Shown: piece after piece, positions 1 to 7,452 of the stretch | Layout of the letters: each line of letters starts with the position of its first letter | Numbering within the stretch: the stretch's first letter is position 1 | Source of the DNA: CAVPRW01 sp046727435 [NCBI: bacterium] | GTDB lineage: Bacteria; Tectomicrobia; Entotheonellia; J063 | Direction: 5' to 3' | NCBI GenBank assembly: GCA_046727435.1 | Contig: JBKPCR010000314.1 | Coordinates: forward strand, 1-24,750 | DNA: 24,750 bases | Notes under the pieces: model-generated | The model's input: only the letters and a program-made list of their open reading frames with translations | What the model was told of the DNA's origin: nothing | Database searches by the model: none | Position numbers and translations under genes: made by a program

Positions 1-428
1 ACCTCAGAATTATTTTCTACTACAAAAATTATGAAGGTCGTCTCACCGCATGCAGAGAGAACACAATCTTGCTCTGGCCAGTCGACTGCCCCACCAGCAA
101 GGTGGCCACGTCCTCTCTTGCAGGGTTGGCCAACAGTATCCCGTCGTTTTTGAGACTGCGATCACATGGAGTAACTAACCAACCACGAGAGTCTCTAGCC
201 AGCCGGAGATGCCGCTCATGTTCCCGCGAATCGTGGCCCGACCATAAGTTGACAGAATGGCCGTTCCAGGCAGCCCTGGGACGGCGAGCGGAATGACGCC
301 TCGATGGCGGCGCGGTCCATGTCGTCGGAAATGGCCCGCGGCTCCGCACGGTGGCCTGCGCGTCAGACGATGGCGCTCTTGATCGACACCCTTCTGAGGC
401 CCCACAAGTAACAGCGGGAGGCTTGGCC
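1..428. other. No supportable gene
   Basis: The first ~30 bases are AT-rich and the rest is GC-rich. Open frames exist on both strands, but they have low-complexity Arg/Ser/Pro-rich translations, no recognisable domain and no convincing ribosome binding site. I see no RNA gene or repeat here. Confidence 0.5.
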
Positions 429-632
429 ATGACGAGGCCCGCATGGCCCTACCTTGAGCGGTACGGGTACACCTGGATCCAGCACCCCGATGGCCTGTAC
501 TATGGGCCGCTCTATGCCAGCACGGACGATCAACTCGTCTGGCTGGAGGAGCGGGGGGCGCTTCGCCATAGCTCCGTGCGGCGCGGGGAGTATCGCTACT
601 TCCTACGCTTCCCCGAGATGGACGACGCCTGA
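429..632 (+). CDS. Small hypothetical protein (67 aa)
   Basis: I do not recognise the family. The frame stays open upstream to a non-ATG start at 351, but the ATG at 429 is preferred because GGGAGG lies at 416-421, seven bases before it. The product is acidic to neutral and rich in aromatic residues (WPYLERYGYTW near the N-terminus; several Tyr/Trp throughout), which is unlike a random GC-rich frame. It has no signal peptide, membrane segment or cysteine pair. It is the first of four tiny plus-strand genes in the first 3.2 kb, each with its own ribosome binding site and each separated by non-coding DNA, so no operon is implied. Function unknown. Confidence 0.6.
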   Translation: MTRPAWPYLERYGYTWIQHPDGLYYGPLYASTDDQLVWLEERGALRHSSVRRGEYRYFLRFPEMDDA

Positions 633-1378
633 GAGCGACGCTGGTCATGTTCGTCGCGCAGGCATGAACCTCACCAGCGCTCGGCTCCATCATCCATGCA
701 CGATATGGTACGAGCGCGCTATCGACTGTCAACATACACTCTGCCATGGCGGCACACGGGCTGTCAGCCGCGATCACACTATTGTTGAGCCCCTCAAGAC
801 GACGATCGCCGCGCGTCCCCGCAAGGCCTATGCGGGGCCCGTGAGTCCACGAACGTCGCATGTAGAGCTACGCTGTCGCTGAGCGCCATGGTCTCAACCG
901 ATCCACGCGCGTCGGTGGGCAGCCGTTGGCACTCGTGCGGTCCTGACCCGCGCAGGTAGCCCTCAGAGGATAGACGCGCGGCGCCAATAGGACAACCATG
1001 GTCCACGTGGATGCCGCCACCGCTATGCTGGTGGCCAGCACTGGTGTGGTGGCGATGTGGTGTGGGGGGACCACCGACGTGTGGCCGTTCGACGGAGTGA
1101 CGATGCGCTTCAGCCGATGCCGGGGCGTCGCAGCGATTTCCCTTGACGGACGACTGAGGCAGGCGTATAGAGGAGAGCCACCCACCGCTCGGTAGAGCAG
1201 GCGATCATGATGGCGGTCGCGGTCCCTGCGAAAGGCGTGCAGGTCGGTAAGGCTCGTGGAACGGACGCCTGGTTCCTGGATTCCTGAGGCATGCGGACTC
1301 CCGGGCGTTGGGATACCAGAGCGGTCCCACGCGAAGTGGCGGTCAGACATTGTTGGGAGGCATCAGGCGAGGTGAGCG
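633..1378. other. Intergenic, no supportable gene
   Basis: About 750 bases with several open frames in all directions, none with a recognisable domain or good start signal. A 65-codon frame at 998-1195 has a plausible hydrophobic start but no ribosome binding site. A tRNA D-arm lookalike at 1187-1198 lacks the other arms. Confidence 0.4.
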
Positions 1379-1822
1379 ATGTTTTCGATGCAAGCCATTG
1401 GTCTCGTACGCAGTCCCTACACGGAAACGGCCCAGATCCCCAGGGGGCCCGGCGCGCCGCATGACGCCGAGGGGGTCTTGGAGATCTTACCGGAATTCGA
1501 GGAAGGGTTGACCGATATTGAAGGCTTCTCGCACCTGTTTGTGCTCTGGGTCTTTGATCGCGCCGCTGGCTACGACCTGCTGGTGACCCCGCCGACGGCG
1601 ACCCGCCCCCATGGCGTGTTCGCGACACGGGCGCCGCGGCGGCCGAACCCCATCGGCCTCACGGTCGTGCAATTGCTCGGGCGGGAGGGGCCGCGCCTGC
1701 ACGTCCGCGGCCTCGACATGGTGGACGGCTCGCCGATCCTGGACCTCAAGCCCTATCTCTCCAGCGTACCAGCGGAGCAGCTGAAGCGCGGGTGGCTCGC
1801 TGAAGCGGAGAGCCGCAGGTGA
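1379..1822 (+). CDS. trmO: tRNA (N6-threonylcarbamoyladenosine37-N6)-methyltransferase, TrmO/TsaA family
   Basis: The family uses S-adenosylmethionine to N6-methylate t6A37 of ANN-decoding tRNAs in the cytoplasm. The 147-residue product carries the family motifs in order: the N-terminal strand QAIGLVRSPY, the segment GFSHLFVLWVFDR near residues 49-61, the signature HGVFATRAPRRPNPIGLT near 78-95, and GLDMVDGSPILDLKPYL near 111-127. It corresponds to the compact single-domain version; E. coli TrmO is longer at the C-terminus. The ATG at 1379 is preceded by GAGGTG at 1369-1374 with good spacing; a second in-frame ATG at 1388 is possible. It appears monocistronic, with more than 500 bases of non-coding DNA on each side. 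Some family members have been annotated as metal-binding or virulence-related TsaA, but the methyltransferase motifs are intact here. Confidence 0.92.
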   Translation: MFSMQAIGLVRSPYTETAQIPRGPGAPHDAEGVLEILPEFEEGLTDIEGFSHLFVLWVFDRAAGYDLLVTPPTATRPHGVFATRAPRRPNPIGLTVVQLLGREGPRLHVRGLDMVDGSPILDLKPYLSSVPAEQLKRGWLAEAESRR

Positions 1823-2456
1823 CGGCACTGGGACTGGTCGGCGTCGGCCGGCACCGCTCCCTGACCAAATGATGACGTCACCGGGGCACAGTCCGCCGGC
1901 TGCAGCCGATGCACGACAGCGTCCCTGCCGTGAGGTGCATCCCCCTCACCGCCGGCACGGTGACGCTTCATGGGTGGGGAGCATGAGCGTCGCACGTTGG
2001 CGCGTCGGGCTGGCGTCTCGCAGACGAGAATCGACGCAAGACAGGTGTCTCACCGATGAGCCTTCAGGCTGCCTAACAGAATGACGGCACCCACTTCTCC
2101 AAGAGGCCACGCCAGCGCGCCAATGCATGCCTGTCGGGCACAAGCGCAGCAGATGATCCGCTATTTTTTAGGCAGCTTCACCGCTCTGCCTTCCCATCAG
2201 CGATCTCGGTCCTGAGACCATCTCCCGCTTTTTCCTCTCATCCGCTCTCACCGGCTTCCTCGCCTCATCCCTGGCCAGAGGCATCTTTCGACAGCGTCTC
2301 AGGATGATTGGAGGGGCGGGCTTACTCGCGGCACATCTCTTGCCGTATGTTGATCAATACCTATCAATTTGACTGCTCCACCAGCCGCTCCTGCGCCAAC
2401 ATCCTCGCGCTGAGGGACCGGCACATGTTCATGGTGCAGAAGGGCGTAAAAGGCCG
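1823..2456. other. Intergenic; one long-range inverted repeat
   Basis: No domain-bearing frame is seen. It contains a perfect 9-bp inverted repeat (GCTGCCTAA at 2068-2076, TTAGGCAGC at 2168-2176) about 90 bp apart, then a pyrimidine-biased stretch from about 2210 to 2275 on the plus strand. Short frames here have Arg/Ser-rich translations typical of non-coding GC-rich DNA. Confidence 0.4.
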
Positions 2457-2654
2457 ATGTCCACCTATCCACAGGTTCATGTCCGCATGGAGACCATTGG
2501 CCTCCCCCTGACCACCGTGACGCTCCTCATCAATGAGGATTCGCTGGCGACCGTCGCGAGCCACCTAGACACACTGGAGCGCCTGATCGTGGAGTACGGG
2601 GCGTATGCATTTTTTGGTGAGCCGGATGCGGAGCCGCCGCGGCAAACCGCATGA
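2457..2654 (+). CDS. Small hypothetical protein (65 aa)
   Basis: Unrecognised. The translation looks protein-like: a beta-prone N-terminal half (LPLTTVTLLINEDSLA) followed by a helix (VASHLDTLERLIVEYGAYAFF), and an acidic/proline tail. The start is uncertain: ATG 2457 has only AAAGG close upstream, and ATG 2487 has AGG twelve bases upstream. No cysteines, signal peptide or membrane segment. It lies 65 bases upstream of the zinc-ribbon gene at 2720 on the same strand, so the two could share a transcript. Function unknown. Confidence 0.45.
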   Translation: MSTYPQVHVRMETIGLPLTTVTLLINEDSLATVASHLDTLERLIVEYGAYAFFGEPDAEPPRQTA

Positions 2655-2719
2655 CCTGAGGTGAGGCGGTCAGCGGCGCGTCCACGTTCGTGCACCACCC
2701 AACATGACAGGAGAACATC

Positions 2720-2887
2720 ATGCGATTTCTCAACATTAGTGGACCAGGCGTCGTGAACGACGAAGAGTTCTGCCCGAATTGTCACGTGATGCTCGAGGAA
2801 CGGGAGGGCTATAAAGTCTGCGGTCTGTGTCACTTCGATACCCGCCAGCAGACAGGCCAGCAGCGCCTCCGCCTCCGACGGCGCTAG
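2720..2887 (+). CDS. Small zinc-ribbon protein (55 aa)
   Basis: This very short gene encodes 55 residues with two CxxC knuckles, Cys18/Cys21 (CPNC) and Cys34/Cys37 (CGLC), separated by 12 residues. That is the classic four-cysteine zinc-ribbon arrangement. The C-terminus is strongly basic (LRLRRR), suggesting nucleic-acid contact. AGGAGA begins at 2708, with the ATG at 2720 at good spacing, which strongly supports translation. I do not recognise a named family. Zinc ribbons of this size occur as stand-alone regulators, ribosome- or RNA-polymerase-associated proteins and in phages. It lies downstream of the small ORF at 2457 and upstream of the one at 3001, all on the plus strand. The start and zinc ligands are secure; the function is not. 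Confidence 0.7.
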   Translation: MRFLNISGPGVVNDEEFCPNCHVMLEEREGYKVCGLCHFDTRQQTGQQRLRLRRR

Positions 2888-3000
2888 GTCGGGCAGAGTG
2901 GCGGTGGTTACGCAGGAGATCACGGTGTAAGCCTCACCCGTACTCAGGCACGAGCCATCATTGACCTCTCACATATGTTTCGCGAGAAGGAGTCTCCACC

Positions 3001-3174
3001 ATGGCCGAGTTCATTGTGGCCATCGACCGGATTACCTACTATGCCGTCCAGGCCGAGGATGAAGTCACGGCCATCGATCTCGCCCTGGAGGGTCAGGGTG
3101 AGGAGGTCACCGCCGACACACGCGACGCCTATATCAGCGACGCGTGGAGTGCGCGACAGGCCCGACGCTCGTGA
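3001..3174 (+). CDS. Small hypothetical protein (57 aa)
   Basis: The 57-residue product is acidic in the middle and basic at the end (ARQARRS). The ATG at 3001 has AAGGAG about nine bases upstream, a strong ribosome binding site. The N-terminal stretch AEFIVAIDRITYYAVQAED has the alternating hydrophobic pattern of a beta hairpin and is unlike random frames in this DNA. No cysteines or membrane segment. Family not recognised. It sits 113 bases after the zinc-ribbon gene on the same strand. Confidence 0.6.
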   Translation: MAEFIVAIDRITYYAVQAEDEVTAIDLALEGQGEEVTADTRDAYISDAWSARQARRS

Positions 3175-3535
3175 CCTCCGGTCGGCGTGCCGCCGGCCTG
3201 CTCCAGGGCTGCAGAAAGCAATGACGCGCCATCGCATGGTGCGGACATGCGAGGGCCACGCGCTCACCGGCTCATCACCACTGGTAGTGACGGCACCCGG
3301 CGGTGACGCGGTATAACGAGCCGTTCAAGTGTTGGCGCACGGATATAGTGAAGCCGGGCAAGGCCAGCGAGGCCGCAGCGACACAGGCGCCACACGCCGA
3401 GGGGCGGCCAGGGAGGCTCCGGGATGACATGGTCTAGCGAGGATCACCACGATGCTCCCCTTACCATCCATGTTGTCAACCGGAAGATAGGCCTCCAAGG
3501 CGAAGGATGACCCACACGGCACGAGGTCCATCTTG
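3175..3535. other. Intergenic before RDD gene
   Basis: No supportable gene. A TATAGT hexamer at 3344-3349 and TATAAC at 3312-3317 are possible -10 elements for the membrane protein gene that follows, but neither has a convincing -35 partner. Confidence 0.3.
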
Positions 3536-4447
3536 ATGGCGAGCGCGTCTTCAAATGTCACCCATCTTGAGCCAGTTGACTGTGCATCGGCATCGCACGA
3601 CGGCATGGCCGCTGACGTGGAGGTCTCCATCGCAGAGGCCAGATGGCTAGGGCTAGGAGCGTTTTTGATCGATCTGGTCTTTGGCTACGGCCCCAGCTAT
3701 GTGGGCTTCTGGCTGGCCTTGCTCGCGTGCAACCCGGACGCTCAAGAGTTTACCGTGCTGGTGGACCCGGGTTCAGCGCTGCTCGCGGCGGTGGTCGGCT
3801 ATCTCATGGTGGCGCGATTTCTCCTCACGCTTTGGAGGCGCTGGCGCCTCGGGAGCGTCGGGATCAGTCTGGTCGACGGTCGGCCCCGCGAGAGTGGGCA
3901 TGACCGGGTCTGGTCCTGGGTGTTGGAGCTGGAGGGCTTGGTGATCCGGCTCCTCGGCCGGCCCTTGGAAGCGGCCCTGGCCTTGGGGCTCTTTGTGCTC
4001 GGATGGCACGCCCTCGAAATCTTGGGACCAGAAGCTAACTCCGGGAACATCCTGGTGGTCTTTTCGACCTGGATGGTGGCCTTGTTCCTCGGCCCCTGGG
4101 TGCTGGGCTTTCGGCAGGTGTGGGAAGGCAATGGGCAGACCCTGGGCCGCTCGCTCTTCGGCCTACAGGTCCAGGATCGTGACGGCCGGCCGGCAGGATT
4201 CCTCCGGCTGCTGTTGCGGGATGGAATCTGTAGGCCGCTGACCTGGCTATGCGCCTATGCGGCCTTCGGCCTTCTCCTCATGGCCGCGTTTTGGCTCCTC
4301 TTGCCCGTCGCCGTGCTCTTGGGAGGGAAGCTGAAGCGGCTGCTGCACCCCTTTGCGATCCTATGGCAGGCTATCGCCGGGGGAGAGGACGGGGTGACCC
4401 TGCACGACCTCCTGGCGGGCACACGGGTACAACCCATCGCCAGGTGA
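3536..4447 (+). CDS. RDD-family integral membrane protein
   Basis: Predicted inner-membrane protein of about 303 residues with roughly five hydrophobic segments (near residues 37-60, 78-98, 142-163, 168-190 and 233-262). The RDD signature is visible towards the C-terminus: NGQTLGRSLFGLQVQDRDG followed by an Arg-rich stretch containing LLLRDGICRPL, and the closing motif LHDLLAGTRV. RDD proteins are poorly characterised; some have been proposed to act in ion transport, so no substrate can be assigned. ATG 3536 follows GAGG at about nine bases; a TTG at 3533 and an ATG at 3605 are alternatives, and the later one would give a tighter fit to the conserved part. No membrane or transport partner is adjacent, so it seems to be transcribed alone or with the short ORFs that follow. 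Confidence 0.8.
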   Translation: MASASSNVTHLEPVDCASASHDGMAADVEVSIAEARWLGLGAFLIDLVFGYGPSYVGFWLALLACNPDAQEFTVLVDPGSALLAAVVGYLMVARFLLTLWRRWRLGSVGISLVDGRPRESGHDRVWSWVLELEGLVIRLLGRPLEAALALGLFVLGWHALEILGPEANSGNILVVFSTWMVALFLGPWVLGFRQVWEGNGQTLGRSLFGLQVQDRDGRPAGFLRLLLRDGICRPLTWLCAYAAFGLLLMAAFWLLLPVAVLLGGKLKRLLHPFAILWQAIAGGEDGVTLHDLLAGTRVQPIAR

Positions 4448-4661
4448 CATGTGAGCGCCAGATGCGGCGATGCCGCGGCAGCCTCTTGGGCCCGGGCAGC
4501 ACTGGGGGGTGTGGCCGCAAATGGCACGCGGGTCCCTCCGCCGTTGGAGCAGCCGTGGGGAGCGCTTGGCTGGACTGTCATGCAGCCAGTGCGCCAGCTG
4601 CTGGTCGTCAGTCTCTCAGCTGGCTAGGCAGTCGTTTCAGGGTGAGGTTCAAGGCGCTCAC

Positions 4662-4820
4662 GTGGGGAAGGCCTTCCGGGGCCGCAACCGGACGGGCCCC
4701 CGTCTGGTGACCGAGTGCACGGATGGCAGCCGAGCGGTCACGCAATATGATGCGCAGTTTCAGCGTTGGCGCATGGAGGTGGTGAAGCCACCCAAGGCGC
4801 CGGCAGGGAAGGGGAAATAA
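4662..4820 (+). CDS. Small hypothetical protein (52 aa), coupled to next ORF
   Basis: The frame is open from 4470, but the upstream part translates into Ser/Arg/Trp-rich text typical of non-coding GC-rich DNA. From GTG 4662, preceded by AAGG seven bases upstream, the product looks real: RTGPRLVTECTDGSRAVTQ, then YDAQFQRWRMEVV and a Lys/Pro-rich tail. Its stop TAA overlaps the ATG of the next gene (TAATG at 4818-4822), which suggests translational coupling. The strand-and-turn pattern hints at a small beta-rich domain. No family recognised; start uncertain. Confidence 0.45.
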   Translation: MGKAFRGRNRTGPRLVTECTDGSRAVTQYDAQFQRWRMEVVKPPKAPAGKGK

Positions 4821-5077
4821 TGCTACGGAGTCAAGCAGAGCTGTACGCGTTTCTGGCCCACTTGGCAGTCGGGTTACGCTCGCAAGGGATCACCCTGCGC
4901 TATAGCGTGTTACAGGTGCTGCTGGCGAGTAAAGGCCGGCGGTACCACGCGACGCGTCATCGCGGCCTGATCCATGCCGTGACGGAGGCGCAGCACTATT
5001 GGGAGTCGAGGAACCAGGAGTGGGCTCTGGCAATCGCCTGGGCCTTTACCGACGAGCACGACCGTCACTATGCCTAA
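4820..5077 (+). CDS. Hypothetical protein (85 aa)
   Basis: This starts at the ATG that overlaps the previous stop codon (TAATG). The 85-residue product is predicted to be mostly helical: an N-terminal helix AELYAFLAHLAVGL, a segment ITLRYSVLQVLLASKGRRYHA, and a C-terminal helix WALAIAWAFTDEHDRHYA. It is rich in Ala, His, Arg and Trp, with no cysteines or signal peptide. A GGAAGGGGAAA purine run within the upstream gene (4806-4817) can serve as ribosome binding site. Family not recognised. The tight overlap implies that the two products are made together and may interact. Confidence 0.55.
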   Translation: MLRSQAELYAFLAHLAVGLRSQGITLRYSVLQVLLASKGRRYHATRHRGLIHAVTEAQHYWESRNQEWALAIAWAFTDEHDRHYA

Positions 5078-5112
5078 CGGCCGGATGGGGGTAGGCAAGC
5101 GAGGCCAGTGAG

Positions 5113-5508
5113 ATGTGGAAGGGGATCATCCTGATGGGCATCGGGCTGGCACTGGCCGGCCTGGTGGGATGCGAGACGGCGGAGGAGGCACATCAGCGGA
5201 TACAACAGCGGATGGCTCTAGAGGGGCGGCGTGAGGCCCGGATGCGGCAAGATGCCGCAGCGCAGGCCCGAGAAGCGACCTGGCGGCGCTCGGGCTATAC
5301 CTATGCGCAGTATCAGCGGATTGAGACGCATATGGATCTGCGGGAGGTGGAGGCTATCCTCGGCGGACCGGGACAGGAATTGGCCAGCAACCAGATCGCC
5401 GGCTATCGTACGGTGATGTATAGCTGGAGTAATCCGGACGGCTCGAACCTCAACGTCATGCTCCAAAACGGCTCTGTGATCCAGAAGGCGCAGTTTGGGT
5501 TGCGCTAG
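5113..5508 (+). CDS. Small outer-membrane-type lipoprotein (SmpA/OmlA-like fold)
   Basis: 131 residues beginning with a lipoprotein signal peptide: MWKG, a hydrophobic core, and the lipobox LVGC with the lipidated Cys at position 20. Residues 21-60 form an acidic/basic helix rich in Glu, Arg and Gln. The C-terminal part (about 64-131) has the pattern of small BamE/SmpA-like lipoproteins: a short helix MDLREVEAILGGPGQEL, then a strand with YRTVMYSWSN, a DG turn, and the strands NVMLQNGSVIQKAQFGL. In those families the fold mediates envelope protein contacts; here the partner is unknown. Starts 35 bases after the preceding ORF, possibly the last gene of that transcript. No Asp at the +2 position (it is Glu), which would be compatible with outer-membrane sorting. 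Confidence 0.75.
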   Translation: MWKGIILMGIGLALAGLVGCETAEEAHQRIQQRMALEGRREARMRQDAAAQAREATWRRSGYTYAQYQRIETHMDLREVEAILGGPGQELASNQIAGYRTVMYSWSNPDGSNLNVMLQNGSVIQKAQFGLR

Positions 5509-5665
5509 GGGGGACGCCGATGAGCACGGAGAATGGGCAACGCTGTGCGGCGAAACTTGCGGTCGGGGAAATGACAATGATGAGCAAGGTATTGGTTGTT
5601 TCCTGGTAGCGATCGAGGGTTGTACAAAATTCTTTCGCTAAATCCATACGATAGAATATGATCTT

Positions 5666-5715
5666 CTGGGCTCATAACCCAAAGGCTGTTAGTTCAGATC
5701 TAGCCTCCCGTACCG
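5666..5715 (+). pseudogene. 3' half of tRNA-Met(CAU), possible attachment-site scar
   Basis: The stretch fits tRNA positions 27-76 base for base: anticodon stem CTGGG/CCCAA (outer pair mismatched), 7-nt loop CTCATAA with anticodon CAT at 5673-5675, five variable bases, a 5-bp T stem (GTTAG/CTAGC, one G-T pair) with loop TTCAGAT, the 3' acceptor strand CTCCCGT, discriminator A and then CCG instead of CCA. No D arm and no matching 5' acceptor strand (ACGGGAG expected) exist in the 45 bases upstream, so it cannot be a working tRNA. A tRNA 3' half alone is the usual left-over of site-specific integration into tRNA genes. It lies just upstream of the GIY-YIG gene. Confidence 0.65.
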
Positions 5716-5735
5716 ATCCTTAGGCATTCATAGGT

Positions 5736-6434
5736 TTGTGGGTGTTGACCTTCATCTCTGCGGTCGTGCATCTGGAGTTTTCAGGGCCGTTCTCCTGGCT
5801 CTCATCTGATCTGGCCCCCTCCATCTTTGAGGCGGTCGCCGCTCAAGCCGCTGGGATCTATCTCTGGACCGTCGACACCCCGGACGGCCACTTAATTTAC
5901 TACGTCGGCGAAACCGGTGTTGAATTTCGGCAGCGCCTGCACCAGCACTTGTCCCGACAACTGGCGGGGATGTACCACATCTACGAGCCGGGGATGTTTG
6001 CGGTTGGCCAGAAACATGCCCTGTGGCGGGGGATGTATGGGAGAGACCGTGAATCCAGTCTGGCCGCGCTCGTGGATCGCCTGCCCACGCTCGCCCCAGC
6101 CTTGGCGGACTTCGTCCGCCTCATGCGGTTTCACCTCGCCCCCTTAACCTGCCAGACGCGCCTCCGCAGGCGTATTGAAGCGGCACTGGCCCGCCATTTA
6201 TCCCGCCAACCCGGCCTTGTGGGATCATTCCAGGACGCGGGTATCCGCTACGCACCCCGGGCGCGCCGGGGAAGAGCCTGTCGATGTCCTCTGCCAGTCC
6301 TCGGCGGTGCTCCTCAGGCTGCCCGCACGCCTCGTGGCATAGCTCTCAGCGGGGCCTCACCACGCGCTCCCGCAGGCGAGACGATTCGAGTATACTACGC
6401 TAGACTCGGGGTGAGTGATCCCACGAACACCTGA
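5736..6434 (+). CDS. GIY-YIG nuclease domain protein, C-terminus probably frameshifted
   Basis: The GIY-YIG core is visible: AGIYLWTV (Gly40-Tyr42), LIYYVGETG (Tyr55-Gly61) and the following FRQRLHQH helix with the conserved Arg. Proteins of this fold cleave DNA in restriction, repair and homing systems. Then come IYEPGMF and WRGMYG, typical of small phage/accessory GIY-YIG proteins. The start is uncertain: TTG 5736, GTG 5742 or GTG 5766; the conserved part begins near HLEFSGPFSW, favouring 5766. After residue ~172 the frame turns into Arg/Ala/Pro-rich text. Moving to the +1 frame near 6252 gives a coherent ending (PVDVLCQSSAVLLRLPARL) with a stop at 6340-6342. I infer a one-base shift, so the real product would be about 200 residues. 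It lies directly after the tRNA remnant, suggesting mobile-element origin. Confidence 0.6.
   Translation: MWVLTFISAVVHLEFSGPFSWLSSDLAPSIFEAVAAQAAGIYLWTVDTPDGHLIYYVGETGVEFRQRLHQHLSRQLAGMYHIYEPGMFAVGQKHALWRGMYGRDRESSLAALVDRLPTLAPALADFVRLMRFHLAPLTCQTRLRRRIEAALARHLSRQPGLVGSFQDAGIRYAPRARRGRACRCPLPVLGGAPQAARTPRGIALSGASPRAPAGETIRVYYARLGVSDPTNT
6383..6396 (+). promoter_or_regulatory. Possible -10 promoter element
   Basis: GATTCGAGTATACT ends in TATACT (6391-6396), one mismatch from the TATAAT consensus, about 70 bases before the DUF456-like gene start. A similar GATTC-N4-TATACT lies at 14383-14397 before the cyclase gene. No clear -35 box. Confidence 0.3.
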
Positions 6435-6467
6435 CGCGCATATCCCGGATCTCAGACGGGGTCAGTG

Positions 6468-6976
6468 ATGGTCTACCTCTCTGCGGTGCTGGTGACGGGT
6501 CTGAACCTGGGCTTCTGGGTTGGCATTCTGTTTAACCTGCCGGCGACGTGGCTCATGGTCTTGGTCACCGCCCTGCTGAAGTGGTGGCAGCCAGGGTACG
6601 TCCAGGTAAGCTGGACCGTGCTGGGCGTGGCCGCGGGCTTGGCCGTGCTGGCGGAGGTGCTCGAGTGCGTCCTGGGGGCAGCGGGGTCACGCCGCACGGG
6701 GGCTCCACACGGGCCGCGGCGTTGGCCATTGTCGGCAGCCTCGTCGGTGGGATCGCAGGCACGGCACTCCCAGTTCCAACCGTGGGCACTGTGATTGGCG
6801 CCTGCCTCGGGGCCTTTGCAGGTTCGCTCATCGGAGATCTCTGGGCGGGGCGTCCGCTGTTCCCAAGTTTCGAGGCGGGCTGGGGGGCGGCTGTGGATCG
6901 GTTCTGGGGGACGATGTCCAAACTCACCATCGGCGGGATGATCGTGGTCATCCTGGCGGCGGCCGCATTCTTCTAA
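6468..6976 (+). pseudogene. DUF456-family membrane protein, frameshifted
   Basis: Two overlapping frames together read as one DUF456 membrane protein of about 169 residues. Frame 1 from ATG 6468 gives a hydrophobic N-terminus, then LPATWLMVLVTALLKWW, a transmembrane stretch and LECVLGAAGSRR. The continuation is in the -1 frame from about 6695: HGGSTRAAALAIVGSLVGG, then the glycine-rich helix TVIGACLGAFAGSLIGDLWA, and a final transmembrane helix GGMIVVILAAAAFF ending at 6976. The break falls in a GC-rich run (6687-6697) and is consistent with loss of one base. Function of the family is unknown; glycine-zipper helices suggest a compact membrane bundle. GTG 6465 is an alternative start. Either a sequencing/assembly error or a real mutation can explain it. 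Confidence 0.7.
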
Positions 6977-7066
6977 TCGGCATGGACCAGAAGCTATGCA
7001 GCCGCACGTCCTATGGGTGTGACGCGCTCGTGCGCTGGTGCGTGCCGCTCCTCATCACCACTTGTC

Positions 7067-7396
7067 CTACCGTATCAACGCCTTCAAGAGCTTGTAGGCG
7101 AGTTGCAGTTCCGCCCGCTCCGCGTCCCGCAGGAGGCCCTGAATCATCGTCCGCAGCTTTGCGAGACTGGGCTCCTCCTGTTCGATAATGAGCAGCTCGT
7201 AGGGGTCAACCCCCAGGGCTTGCGCGATCTTCAGCAGTTGTTTCAGCGACAGATTGCGCTCCCCCCGCTCGATCGCCCCCAGATACTTGTAGTTCAGCTC
7301 AGCCCGTTCGCCCAGGGCCTCCTGGGTCAGCTCTTGCCGGAGCCGGAGGGCCTTGATGCGCCGCCCTAGTAAACTCCGTGCCTCTCGATCATCCAT
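7067..7396 (-). CDS. XRE-family HTH transcriptional regulator
   Basis: 109-residue cytoplasmic regulator. The Cro/C1-type helix-turn-helix occupies about residues 11-66: LGRRIKALRLRQELTQEAL (helices 1-2), the recognition-helix region LNYKYLGAIERGERNLS, then LKQLLKIAQALGVDPYELL. The C-terminal 35 residues (AKLRTMIQGLLRDA onward) look helical and may mediate dimerisation. ATG 7396 is preceded on its strand by GGGGGGAA, a reasonable ribosome binding site; a TTG at 7411 is an alternative. Upstream, at 7453-7514, lie three perfect palindromes in AT-rich DNA that look like its operators, implying autoregulation. It converges with the DUF456 gene and diverges from the HNH gene, so it could control both itself and the plus-strand accessory genes. 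Confidence 0.9.
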   Translation of the reverse strand: MDDREARSLLGRRIKALRLRQELTQEALGERAELNYKYLGAIERGERNLSLKQLLKIAQALGVDPYELLIIEQEEPSLAKLRTMIQGLLRDAERAELQLAYKLLKALIR

Positions 7397-7452
7397 CCCG
7401 ATTCCCCCCAAGCTGCCGTGAAAGACTAGAGGGAAAGCGGAGGAGAATAAAC

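Noticed and set aside
1187-1198. GCTCGGTAGAGC, tRNA D-arm-like
   Set aside because: No acceptor, anticodon or T arm in the proper register around it.
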